DNA of 64,000 nt from Cymodocea nodosa (lineage: Eukaryota > Streptophyta > Magnoliopsida > Alismatales > Cymodoceaceae): positions 1,066,501-1,130,500 of the forward strand of contig CM072341.1 in the NCBI GenBank assembly GCA_036874045.1. Reading direction: 5' to 3'. Positions 1-10,814 of the stretch are shown here, piece by piece. The notes below the pieces were generated by a model that saw only the letters and a list, made by a program, of their open reading frames with translations, was not told the DNA's origin and did not search any database. The position numbers and the translations under genes were made by a program. The stretch's first letter is position 1; each line of letters starts with the position of its first letter.

Positions 1-1290
1 AAAGAAATATAAAAGGACTAAAAGATATCGAGAAGAATGGAGGAAAGAAGCACTTACTATAAAGAGCGTGAGATGTTTGTTGGGATATCATTTTTTTACT
101 GTTCATCGATCATTCATTAGAGGTCTATGGAGATATTTCTAAAGTTGGATCGTTCTAATCAAACTTTGGTAACTGACAATTACTACGAAAAAGTGATCAC
201 ATAAAACGAAGAGAATATTTCTTCACCAAGTACCAAATCATCTCATAGTAGAAAGACTAAAGTTTCTAGCTTTAGTGTTGAGTTGATGTCAACTTACCGA
301 GAAGAAGATTTCCTTACAAAGGTTTAGGTTTGTAATCCAATAAGGAGAGGAGTGTTTGATAGTAAGTGATTAAATTTTAAGAGGTATAACTACATTACAT
401 ATAAGGTTAGAGGTTTTTGATTTTCAATAGAGAGCATTGTTAGTCATCTATCATCCACCTTAGGGAACATTTACATTTACATATATATTATGTTTTGTTT
501 ATGTACTATTTGTGTTTGTATTGTTTATTTGTGATTGTCAATTGTTGTGTATTTATTTCCATTTCAGTATGAATATGTATGTTACTTTATTTTGAAACCA
601 ATTAGTTGTAATCTTTGAAATCATGTCTTAAATGATTGCTATTTGAGATCATTTAGATGTTAAATCTGTTCATTGTTCAATCAGAGATAAGTTGTAATCA
701 TAGAGTTTAAAGCAAGTTATTTGCATTCTTTGGGATCGCTGAATAGTTGGTCGAATTTAGGTGCAAACAACTATAATTAGCTTAAGTCCATAGACTTGTA
801 CGTTGAATTAAATAATAACTTAACGAGGTGAGAGAAATTAATTAGTAAAACACTATCACCAACTAAAAGCAACCTAGAAATTGATTCTAATCACTTTCTA
901 TGGTTTGATCTATATTTGCGTACTTTTATAACATACATTGTATACTTGTAGTAACGAATGAATTTATTAATTTAAATCTCGTTCAAAAATTACTTTATAT
1001 TTTAAGCAAAATCAAACCCAAGCATTATCCATAACTCTTCCATGAAAGACATTAAGTTATTCATCAGACAAGTGAAACTTAAATATTCGTATGACATACA
1101 AAAATTGAAAAAAAAATTAAAAAAAGTAAAGGAGGAAAAAATAATACGACATTTGAAAATATCGGGCCAATATCATTAAACTTTGCAAATGACGGTTAAC
1201 ATCTAAATACATTCATTAAAAAATATATATATATATAATATAAAGATACATATAATAATAATGAAAAGTAAATAATAAAATAATTAATTA
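1..1290. repeat. Old interspersed repeat copy, then AT-rich DNA
   Basis: No gene is seen. About 1-960 is a diverged relative of the insertion at 8824-10814: both carry an AAAGAAATATAAAAG block, then a 'ggtctatg..gat..tgacaa' block, then 'gtaagtgattaa' and a late 'cttgtagt' block in the same order. It looks like the long terminal repeat or untranslated part of a retroelement, but I cannot classify it. From 960 to 1290 the DNA is simple AT-rich sequence. Confidence 0.4.
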
Positions 1291-1299
1291 CCGTCGATG

Positions 1300-2265
1300 T
1301 TTGCTATATTCTCCAAGATTCTCAAGAATCGTTTTTTTTGGTTTTTTGGGCTTTTCCAAGCATTTCTAGGAGGCTTCTAGTGGGGTGTTGCCGACATTAA
1401 TCCATGATTGTCAGGATTGCCGTCAATTTGGAAGATTTGGGTTGTAATAAGTGTGATTTGCAATCACACAATTTATTTAAATAAAGGCCTTCGTCATCTT
1501 GGACGGCAATCGGAATAGTGAGAACTCCTACAATAGGAACTCACTATATTGATTTATGTTAATGTGTGTTCTACCATCTTCCACCCTCCTTTGTTCCCTT
1601 TCTCTCGATCGTATTCTTCACGATTCAACACTACAATATCAATTACTCGACATCATGCAGTAGAAGGTGCCAAGTCCACAGTCGATTTAAACGCCGAAGA
1701 CAAACTGGTATCAAAGCTTTCCGATCTAGAGAGTGCAATAAAGCCAGAGGAGATGGAAGCGTTCAGAAAATTATTGGAAGACAGGTTGAATATGCTGCAC
1801 ACGGAGATAGACGTGAGCCATCGAGATTTGCAGTAGGAGTGATTAGGCATGACGTAGTATCTAGGAGGAGAAATATCAGAACTCAACGAATAATTGCAGG
1901 CCACGAAGGTACATTGCATCCTAAAATTTTTCGCATGCGTGAGGGAACATTGTCAAAAATAGGAGAGGGTGAGGTATGTTATCCAAAACTCTCTGCTATT
2001 AAGCTCTCAATGTTTGATGGGAGCCAAAACCAATCGACATGGGTGTATAAGGTAAAATAATACTTTTGCTTTCATAATGTGGCACCAAAGCAAAAGATGA
2101 CGGCGGCGGCGTACCATCTTGATGGCGTCACCTTAGAATGGTTTTGGTTCACTTCTAAGTTCTAGCTAGGAGGACATATCATGGGAGCAATTGGCGGAGG
2201 CTGTCGTCACTTGTTTTGGACGAGAAGGAAATAAAGATAGATTAAAGTGCAAGATTGAGGGAAAT
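1300..2265 (+). mobile_element. Ty3/gypsy fragment: LTR tail and partial gag
   Basis: A TATA-like stretch (around 1470-1485) and a leader are followed by gag-like coding sequence. Recognisable motifs are FDGS around 2015, a W-Y-K-like block just after it, and 'HLDGVTLEW' around 2120, the usual order in plant gypsy gag (substrate-domain start, then the fold around the conserved Trp). Protease, reverse transcriptase and integrase are absent. The fragment stops at about 2265, where GRP-associated DNA begins. It is broken and old. Confidence 0.6.
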
Positions 2266-2480
2266 TAATTATATTTAACAAAATATTTGGTATAAACTTG
2301 ACATTTCATGGTTGAGAGAGACGGCTGCATCTGGAAACTCAATCTGCATCTCACGTCTAGAAATTCCCGAGTCTTTTTCCTGAAGGTCGAAGTTGAATGC
2401 GACGACGTAGACGTTGAAGTAACGAAATAGACAAGTAACGAAATAGAATGAAGAGAATGCTTTAAGCGAGTCATTCACCA
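2266..2480. repeat. Degenerate GRP-associated flank
   Basis: The block around 2345-2440 weakly resembles 17654-17740 and 48368-48450 (a 'tct(c/a)a(c/t)gt(c/g)tagaaat' start, then 'ctgaaggt.gaagttgaatgcg'). It is probably an older copy of the DNA upstream of a GRP gene. No coding potential is supported. Confidence 0.35.
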
Positions 2481-2833
2481 AAATTTTCAATGATATTTAT
2501 TATTTCTCACTTGAGACATTCATATTTTTTAGATCATACGATTGTTTCTTTAATGAACATGTTGGATGTACGTGATCCTACTTCCATTTCAATCACTTTT
2601 AGTTCCAACATGAGGTTAAAATTTGGACGTCTAAGTTTGAGTGAGATGTTCAATTCCTCAGTTGAGTTGGACACAAACTAACTAAATTAGACAGGATTAA
2701 ACAAATTCATAAGAAATAACAAGGAGAAGGTAAATTACTTTGACGTGGGCGTCATGCACGCATACATCTCACAACCATTAAGATTCTTATTTAATTATCA
2801 TGTCAATGCATGTCGTAGCACGCAAGCATCTTC

Positions 2834-2839
2834 TTTATT
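2834..2839 (-). terminator. Candidate polyadenylation signal of GRP-A1
   Basis: AATAAA on the minus strand about 100 bases after the stop codon, inside a 3' region conserved in all A copies. A second AATAAA lies nearer the stop (around 2889). Confidence 0.45.
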
Positions 2840-2942
2840 TTTGTGTTACATACATAACAAGAGATTGAAATTACGCCCCTGGAATGAAAATAAAGATCGA
2901 TACAAGTATTTCCCATATTTGACCATCAAAGGAAGTGGAGTT

Positions 2943-3389
2943 TCAAGGGTAGTATCCACCACGAGCGTATCCGTGGCCGGAGCCCGAACCAGACCCATAT
3001 CCAGACCCACCGTGGCTCCCACCACCACCTCCTCCTCCGCCACCGCCGCCTCCAGCTCTAGCATAGCCGCCGTTGCCAACAGCATATCCGGAGCCACTAC
3101 CGGATCCATAGCCGGAACCACTTCCGCCATGAGATCCACCACCACCTCCACCGCCTCCACCTCCACCACCCGCGCTGGCGTATCCACCACGTCCTCCAGC
3201 ATGTCCGTAACCAGAGCCAGAGCCAGAGCCGTATCCAGATCCTCCTCCACGGCCACCGCCACCACCTCCGCCTCCTCCTCCTCCTCCTCCTCCACTGGCA
3301 TATGCCGTCAAGACCCTAGTGGCAGTGGTCATGCCCAAACAGAACATGAGGAGAAGGGCGACACTTACAACTTTTCCGAACCTCGCCAT
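2943..3389 (-). CDS. Secreted glycine-rich cell-wall protein, GRP-A copy 1
   Basis: A 148-residue, single-exon glycine-rich protein. Residues 1-24 (MARFGKVVSVALLLMFCLGM and on to TTAT) form a signal peptide with a basic start and hydrophobic core, so the product should enter the secretory pathway. The rest is about three imperfect modules of 36-38 residues, each a run of 12-14 Gly followed by a SGYGSGSGSGYG-type segment and a GGYA segment. The protein ends in RGGYYP. Gly, Ser and spaced Tyr are typical of structural GRPs of the plant wall, where Tyr can be cross-linked; that role here is inference. The ATG follows a purine-rich leader about 80 bases after a TATA box. It differs from the other A copies by one extra Gly. 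The long open frames in other phases here are by-products of GGN repeats. Confidence 0.88.
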   Translation of the reverse strand: MARFGKVVSVALLLMFCLGMTTATRVLTAYASGGGGGGGGGGGGGGRGGGSGYGSGSGSGYGHAGGRGGYASAGGGGGGGGGGGGSHGGSGSGYGSGSGSGYAVGNGGYARAGGGGGGGGGGGGSHGGSGYGSGSGSGHGYARGGYYP

Positions 3390-3466
3390 CCTTTGTTTCT
3401 CTAGTTTTCAGAACGTCTTGAGAGAAAAGTGAGATGGCTGTGATCAGTTTCGGACCACATTGTTGG

Positions 3467-3476
3467 CTATTTATAG
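3467..3476 (-). promoter_or_regulatory. TATA box of GRP-A1
   Basis: CTATAAATAG on the minus strand, 78 bases before the start codon. The same box at the same distance is kept in all five A copies. Confidence 0.75.
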
Positions 3477-3479
3477 CGC

Positions 3480-4235
3480 TTTCTTCCGTTCTTGCACCAA
3501 TTTTTAACGTGGAAGAAAACCCACAGGAATCTTAGAATACAAACAGACAATAATATATATGTGTCACAACCTGGCCATATCGTCGAGAAATAATAAATGA
3601 ATATCTAATCATTGTGCTAAAGGTCAACACCATACCAACTTGCAAACTTAAGAAGCAATCGTGATGTCCCGTAAGTCAATAGAAATTAGAAAATAGTCCC
3701 GCTCTCTAGAAATCTGAAGGGCCAAGCCGAATCTTTGCTGGTGGATTTTGACTGGAATTTGCTGAATAGACCTAATCTTTTCTAATTCGGAATAATGAGC
3801 GGTGAAGCTTGAGTTGGAATTACTTGTTGGAGGTATGAGTAAGATAAGATGGATGGAGTATAAAAGTGATCAAATACAAGTCTTTGAAGTGAATAATAAT
3901 AAATTAAAGTATTAGGTCGATGGAAATTGATTAACAAAATGTTTGGTAAATAAATTGCAATTGGCTGTATATGGAGGTGCAATGTTTGTGGGTTGCATCT
4001 GTTGGATGAGTTGTGGCACTTGGTCATTTGTTTGGTATTCTTTACTTCTTCTATCAGAAGGAATGCCAAACCTCACCAGAAGACTCAGCTACACCTTGCA
4101 ATGCCGTGTTGTCGTCGGTGGATTTTTACTGAAATTTGCGGTATTAAATAATATTCTCTATGTTCATGCAGCTGATCCCATCTCAACGTAATTTTAGTAT
4201 ATCCACCATCCAAGCACAAGCGTTTAATTATATCA
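3480..4235 (-). repeat. GRP-A upstream region, copy 1
   Basis: Nearly identical to 26045-26810, 31980-32738 (inverted), 50386-50960 and 55017-55600, in the same place relative to each A gene. It carries the promoter-distal DNA of the family. Short open frames inside it are not believed to be genes. The match to the other units ends near 4235. Confidence 0.7.
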
Positions 4236-4760
4236 AACACGCAGATAAACACCATCGGACATACCACGATACTGTTTTTTTTTTCTTCTTCTTCCTTCCT
4301 TCTACCATGGAGGGTATAACGTTTATTTTTCTCAAGGTGAGCTAAACTCAAATTAAAGATAAGAGAATTTCCAACTCTAAGATCAAATGCTTGCAAACAA
4401 ATGTTCGATTAAAGAAAACAACAAACCGTACTTGACAAGAGGTTGAGGGCACCAAACCACCAAAAGCGAGAGAAAAAAAAACAACAGATGTTTATTTCCC
4501 ACCTTCAATATCAACTTCATCCGGCCATCTCTCGAGAACATCAACAATCAGGTTTGAACTGATCTTGATATTCTTTGCATTGTTGGAGCTCCTCCTAAGC
4601 TACCAAATTGGAATAGCATCATCATCAGGGGGTATCAAATCAAACTGTGATTGAAGTCTGAAGAGATTTCGTTCGTATTCATTGTGTCTGTGTCGTTACC
4701 AAGGGAGTAATATCAAGTAATATCATATTCCTTAATCAGATAACAATATTTGACTTTTTT
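4236..4760. other. Unassigned stretch
   Basis: Pyrimidine-rich and simple sequence at 4260-4310. At 4500-4640 the minus strand has a short peptide-like stretch (AKNIKISSNLIVDVLERWP...) after an AG that could be a splice acceptor. This could be an exon remnant, but I recognise no family. Confidence 0.25.
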
Positions 4761-4830
4761 AATTTTACGGTGGTAGTACGTTGGAGTGACGCTTATCAAT
4801 TAACCCACGGCGTCGTAGGTAGATTGATGA

Positions 4831-5183
4831 TCAACAACATCGGCAACGACAAATGTAGCGGCAGCAGTAGCGATAGATCCCACATCTGCACAGACGGATG
4901 CAATACGGTTTACAACACCTCCTCCTCGAATGGTTTTCTCCAACTTTGTCTTCATCAACATCATTCGCATCCAAGTCAAGTTCTACAAAGAATAATATAT
5001 GTTACTTTTAGTAGTGAATACAATATACAAGTAGTTGGTCAACAAGAAGAGTACTGGACGAAATATTTGGCGACCTGTGGTTTCTTCTTCCGCATTTTCC
5101 ACCGCTTTCACCAGCACGTCAGAGGTGACGAGTACGAGGACCAGCAAAAAGGCAGTAAGCACGAAAATAGGCTTAGGAGCCAT
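4831..5183 (-). CDS. Secreted cysteine-rich peptide, two exons
   Basis: Spliced gene: exon 1 is 5183-5075, intron 5074-4983 (92 bp, GT...AG, starting GTCGCC and ending TTTGTAG), exon 2 is 4982-4831. The joined frame is 261 bases, 86 residues plus TGA. Residues 1-20 or so (MAPKPIFVLTAFLLVLVLVT) are a strong signal peptide. Residues 29-52 are acidic (ENAEEETT, then ELDLDANDVDEDKVGE). Residues 56-86 are Arg/Cys-rich with 11 Cys, starting RRRCCKPYC and ending YCCRYICRCRCC. The exon/intron layout (signal peptide and acidic linker in exon 1, Cys-rich tail in exon 2) recalls short plant GRPs with Cys-rich C-termini, but there is no Gly-rich middle. The acidic part may be a pro-region that balances the basic tail; that is inference. 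A Met nine residues upstream (5210) is possible, but the 5183 Met gives the better signal peptide. No second copy is seen in the window. Confidence 0.7.
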
Positions 5184-5272
5184 CGATCCTCCTCCTCTTC
5201 TCTTCTGCATCTATAACAAAGGAAATATGTGAAGATTGATGCTGATGAACAGATGGGCCACGACCATGCTCT

Positions 5273-5282
5273 CTATTTATAG
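5273..5282 (-). promoter_or_regulatory. TATA box of the cysteine-rich peptide gene
   Basis: CTATAAATAG on the minus strand, 90 bases before the 5183 start codon. This is a normal spacing for a plant gene with a leader of about 60 bases and supports the gene being real. Confidence 0.65.
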
Positions 5283-5334
5283 CAAGCGTGGATGAGAACG
5301 AGTCAGATGTGGTGACATAAGGACACAACTTTTT

Positions 5335-5452
5335 TGTGTTAAAGACAAATAAATACTTGTATCGATCTTTACTTTCATTGCAGGGGCGTAATTTCAATCT
5401 CATGTTATGTATGTAACACAGAAATAAAGAAGATGCTTGCGTGCAACGCATG
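5335..5452 (+). repeat. Inverted fragment of a GRP-A 3' end
   Basis: Matches the transcribed 3' region of GRP-A (compare 33295-33400 on the plus strand): tacttgtatcgatcttt, then the ggggcgtaatttcaatct block, then the AATAAA-agatgcttgcgtgc block. It points the opposite way to GRP-A1, sits just upstream of the cysteine-rich peptide gene, and is cut by the copia element at 5453. The GRP coding part is gone. Confidence 0.7.
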
Positions 5453-5862
5453 TGTTATGCTAAATGAATCACCAATGGGCTGCGTGGTTGAAGAAAGAAA
5501 TGAGCAAAGGAGGTGGAGCGGCAGGGAGAAGAAATGTCGATCAATCTCAAACAAACAAACACAACGGAACACAGTAGATTTACATAGTTTCCTAATACGG
5601 GTACGTTCACAGGTAATCTATCTCTGATGTTCTTCTTGCTAATTAGGTTGCTGGTACAAAGAGAAAAGAAGAGAGCCGACTAGGGATGTCACAAATGGCT
5701 CTCACAAGGACAACTTGGTCTCTCTTGGTCAAAACATCTCCAAATGGGCAACAAAGGGTATTTATACTTATACCAGATTACAAGTTTTCCCTTACAAGTA
5801 TTTACCAAGTTACAACCATATAACAAAGACATATTAATATGATGGAAGATACAAGCATCACA
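5453..5862 (-). repeat. 3' LTR of the copia element
   Basis: 410 bases, TG...CA ends, next to a purine-rich tract (5863-5878 on the minus strand). Pairs with 12181-12456. Confidence 0.8.
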
Positions 5863-8823
5863 AATCTACACCTTGTCTTTTATCAATCTTCACCTCGAGC
5901 AAATAAGAAAGATCACCAAGACCAACGTAAGTCAGCAGTAGCAGTAGACATTGAGTAAATCCAAGCAATGCTTGAACTTGCTCTTCACAACGCCTTTGGT
6001 AAACATATCAAGCGGGTTCTCTTTGGTGTTGACCTTCATAATCTTTATCTCGTCTTCATTTCTGAGGAAGTGATATTTCACATCTATATGCTTTATTCTA
6101 TCATGAAAAACATTATCTTTGGAGAGACATATTACACTGAAACTATCACAAAAGATATGTACCTTATTAATGCACCATCTCAAATCTCCTAACAAGCCTT
6201 TCAACCAAATCCCTTCCTCAGTAACTTATGTCATAGCAATATACTCAACCTCAATAGTAGACAAAGGCACAATAGGCTGAAGAGTAGATTTCCAACTCAC
6301 TATAGAACCTACAAATGTAAAGACATATCCAGATAGAGATCTTCTTTTGTCAACATCTCCTACAAAGTCAGAATTTGTATATCCTGCCATAGAACAACCC
6401 TGATTTACTGCATACATCAAACCAACATCTGAAGTTCCTTTCAAATATCTAAATATCCTCTTGACTGCTCACCAATGTTCCCTACCCAGATTGGACATGA
6501 ACTTGCTAATCACGCTCAAGTGATATGCCAAATCAAGTCTAGTGCAAACCATTGCATACATTAAACTTCCAATAGCCTATGCATAAGGAACTCTCTGCAT
6601 ATCTAATTTTTTTGATTTAGATTGAGGACACATAGCAGATGATAGTTTTACATTTCTATCATATAGCGTGCTAATGGCTTTGCATGAAGCCAAGCCAAAC
6701 CTGCTAAGGATCCTTTTAATATACTTCTGTTGATTCAAAAATAGCTTACTAAAATTCCTTTCACACCTAATTTTCATCCCAAGAATTTTTCCCACTGGTC
6801 CAAGATCCTTCATGTCAAATTCAGATTTCAACATGTCCTTCAACTCTTATATAACATCAATATTCTTTGCAACAATAAGAATATCATCAACATATAAAAG
6901 CAAATAGACATGTGTATCATTGTCAAGAGATTTAACATAAACACATAAGTCATAGCTACTACGACTAATGCCAACTTTGGTTATAAATGAATCAAATCTC
7001 TTGTACCATTATCGTGGTGACTGTTTAAGCCTATACAAGGACTTATTCAACTTGTACACCCAATTTGATTTACTCTTTACCACGAACCCTGTTGGCTGTT
7101 CTATCCATATATTTTCTTCTAAATCACCATGCAAGAAGGTCGTCTTTACATCTAGTTGTTTCAACTCTAAGTTCTGCACTAGAGCAATAGATAATAAAAC
7201 TCTAATAGATGTATTACGCAAAATAAGAGTAAATACCTCATTAAAGTCAACTCCTTCTTGCTGTGAATAACCTTTGGCAACCAATCTTGCCTTGTGCTGT
7301 ACTCTAACGTTGCCTTGAGTCCTAACTTTCTTCTTATAGACCCATTTGCAACCAACTATGTTTTTATTCTTTGGACGCTTCACTAATTCCCAAGTCTTGT
7401 TCTTATGGAGGGATTGTAATTCCTCCTCCATAGCAGTCATCCAAAGATTAGCTTCTGGACTTTTCACTGCAGCTTCATAAGTAGGTGGATCAATAGAATC
7501 CTCCACCTCAATTGCTACTTGCAAGGCAAATGTAACCAAACTGTTGTAGCTATATCTAATAGGAGGTCTAACGTCCCTTCTAGGATGATCTCTGCCAATG
7601 GTTCTTAGTGGTGGTTGCTCCACCTCTTCCTCTTCAACTTCATCATCATCTTGAACTTCAGACGAGTTATCTTTAACTTCAGACGAGTTATCTTTAACTT
7701 CAACTTGATTAGTGCTAGTTGGCTACTATATATGTAACTCCACCTATTCAGGAGTGGTGTGTTCAACTTCTAATGTTTCACTTATTAATTTTTCTATAGC
7801 TTGCAATAGGGAATTTTCATCAAAAGTAACATCACAACTATATATTACTTTATGAGATTCAATATCATAAATTCTATATCCCTTCAACTCCATAGCCTAC
7901 AAATATGTCTTTCTTTGCATGTGGCTCCAGCTTCCCATTATTCACGTGGTAGTAAGCTAGATACCCAAATACTCTGAGCTTGGAATAATTTGCAGACCTA
8001 TTCAACCACAACTCAAGGGGTATCTTCTCATCTAGCGCACTAGAGGGGGACTTGTTCACTAGAGAAGAAGCTATGTTAACAGCCTTTGCCCAAAATTTCT
8101 TACTCAAACCTACATGAGACAACATACAACATGCTTTCTCTAGGAGTGTTCTATTCAATCTTTCTGCCACTCCATTTTATTGAAGAGTATTTCTAATAGT
8201 ATGATGTTGTGTAATACCTTCATCTCTATACAAGTTATCAAATTCTTGGGAACAAAACTCAAAACTATTATCAGTTCTAAGATATTTCACCTTTCTATCT
8301 GTTTGGTTTTCAACCTATGTCTTCCAATGCTTAAAGCTTGAAAAAGCTTCACTCTTGTGCTTCAAAAAGAAAACTCAATTCATTCTTGAATGACAATCAA
8401 TGATAGAGAGAAAGTATCTTGAACCTACATTTGAAGGTTGACGTGAAGGCCCCTAACAATCAGCATGTATATAATCCAAAACTCCCTTAGAGCTATGTTG
8501 ACTACGTCCAAAAGACATCATTTTCTGCTTGCCATAGACACAATGCTTGCACATGTCAATGTAAGCAACCTTGTGTCCATCAAATTTGCCTAGACTACTC
8601 AATCTTTGCATTCCTTTCTACCCTAAATGACTCATTCTTGAGTGCCACATAACATAAAGATCTTGTTGATTGACTGTAGCTGCTATAGCTATGTCAACTA
8701 TAGGAGTACCCTACAAAATATATAAGGTGTCAGATTTGACTCCCTTCATAACAACTAATGAGCCTTTCACAATGCTGATTTTACCCTCTCCACCTGAATA
8801 TTTATAACCTTGAGAATCAAGGG

Positions 8824-10814
8824 CTATTTAGAATGAAAAAGTGCATAATATTAACAGTTAAATGATGGTTAATTGCATAATATTTAGCTTATCATATGAG
8901 AATTATGTCATTATGTTATAATTGCACTACTATATGCTTTAATGAAAGAATTTGCATAATTTCAAGGAATTAGCATTAATTAAGTACATTTCTGAACTAT
9001 TGGTAAGTTGCAGGTTTTTAATTCTTAAGTATCCAAATTTTCTATTATTTCGGAGAGTTAGATTGCATGTATCGGATAGTTATGTTTTAAATGCTTAAAG
9101 AATATTTTATTATTTCCTAGAGTACACCTATTATAACCATAATGCATGACTTAAGTGAATGTTCGGTAAGTTATCTAGTAACTATCCAAAATGCATCTAA
9201 GCATCGGATAGTTAGGTTTGCAAGTATCCGAAATATCTGAACTCGTTAAGTTAAAATTATGCACGTGTTGAATTTAAATGCTTTATTATGTCACGTGAGT
9301 TGCACATGTTTAACTCGTTAAGTTAGCATAACTATATGCGTTGAGTTAATTGAATATACACTAAGGAACGCGTTGTGTTAGCTTATAAGTTATTTCTTTA
9401 TTACACGTGTTTTATAGTTAAATCAACGAAGTAAGTTCTTTGAGTTATCTGTAATTTCACAAACCATTTATTTTCTAATATGCCACTATAGCAGTTGTAT
9501 AAATAGGAAATTTGAAGGAAAACCACGATTACACGTATCACGTAGGAATTCACTCATGGAATGAAGAGGAAATCACCATCATTGATATGAATGAAGGAAA
9601 TCTAATCGATCATCTAAGCAGAAGCAGTTACTATAGAAAGAAATATAAAAGAAGAGAAGAAAGACAAAGAAAAAGTGTGTGTGCAGAGGTAAAGAACCGC
9701 ACTAACTGTAGGAAGCATTAGAAGTTCCCTGAAGCTCCACACCACCACCAAAATCACCAACCATCGGAGGTCTATGAGTATACTTTCCTGATGTTGGGTC
9801 GATTCTGAGCCAAACACGGTGATTGACAACCATAGTGAGGAGTAATCACGTCGCGGGAGGGGAAGTCATTTTCACCAAGCATTGACTCATATCTCAGGAG
9901 ATCATAAAGCTTCTAACCTTGGTTTCGGGTTGATGCCAATATGCTAAAGAGGAGATCATCTTACAATTCTTGATTCGCGATTCTATACGAAGAGGAGGCA
10001 AGATTGTAAGTGATTAAGTTTTCAGTGGTGTAATTACGTCACATGTAATGACGAAAGTTTTTACTATCGATAGAGATTTTTATATTTCACCTTTCGCTCA
10101 TCTTCAAGAACATATCAAAATAAAAATACCAAAAACAACAAATTATATGTGTTTATATTTAGTATTAAAGTGTTGTATTGTTTACATTGTATCGTGATTA
10201 ATTTTATCATTGTCAGTATTTTGAATGTTTTATGTTTGTTTGATTCAGAAAATAGAAAATAATTTTACAGTTTATTGAAATTGAATCGTTCCAGATACTT
10301 AAAGATTTTAATGGTTACTGTTTGAAATATCTGAATGTTAATGTTGCTTAATGACAAATCTAATATTAGGTAACATTAAAAAGCTTAACTGATGTTATTT
10401 ACATTATGTGGAATTGCCCAATGGTTGCCAGAATTCCTTTGTAAATAATAGTATTTAACTGAAAAAATAAACTCGTAGAGTTAACTTAAGTCCACGAGGT
10501 TAGTCCGTTAAGTTAACTATAACTCCACGAACTAAGTCTATTGTGTTAACTGTAACTCAACGAAGTGCTTTACTGAACACATATAAACTCCAATATAAAA
10601 ATCAGAACAGTACACAATTCTTTACTCAATCTCTATGGGATCAATTTGTACTTGCACACAAATATAATATACACTATGCACTTGTAGTTTAAAATACAAA
10701 TTGGACTTCATATCTAATTTGTGTGAAAGGTTGTTTGTTAACTTTTAAGAGAATTTATTAATATAGGCATAAAAAAATCAAGCAAGTTTATGATTTAACC
10801 TTTACAACCAAAAC
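8824..10814. mobile_element. 2-kb insertion nested in the copia element
   Basis: Interrupts the protease/GAG-pre-integrase region. The copia reading is present on both sides and a 7-base direct repeat CAAGGGC lies at both edges (8818-8824 and 10814-10820), consistent with a target duplication. The ends are not TG...CA and I see no terminal inverted repeats. It has a TATA-like 'gtataaatagg' near 9500 and repeated 'gttaag/gagttaac' motifs. It is related to 1-960 and perhaps to 43020-43760 reversed. It could be a solo LTR-like or non-autonomous element; the class is unknown. Confidence 0.5.

Noticed and set aside
1549-2060. Stand-alone host gene at the start of the window
   Set aside because: The residues match gypsy gag order and an LTR-like leader precedes it.
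2745-3404. Long open frames on the other strand and in other phases over the GRP genes (Ala/Thr/Ser-rich, Val/Glu/Ala-rich, His/Arg-rich)
   Set aside because: GGN and TCC/ACC triplet repeats keep several phases open at once. Only the Gly frame has a signal peptide, a promoter at fixed distance and conservation of residues among copies. The same applies at 14230-14830, 16759-17407, 25370-25972, 32811-33413, 45423-46599, 49657-50313 and 54105-54944.
3782-4396. Short open frames in GRP-A upstream DNA, seen again at 26350-26759, 32024-32433 and 55300-55683
   Set aside because: They recur only because the upstream DNA is duplicated; the changes between copies do not spare codon positions and no protein features are seen.
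9512-9829. Short frames inside the nested insertion
   Set aside because: The region follows a TATA-like box, as in an LTR leader. The frames are short, lack features and are not kept in the related copy at 1-960.
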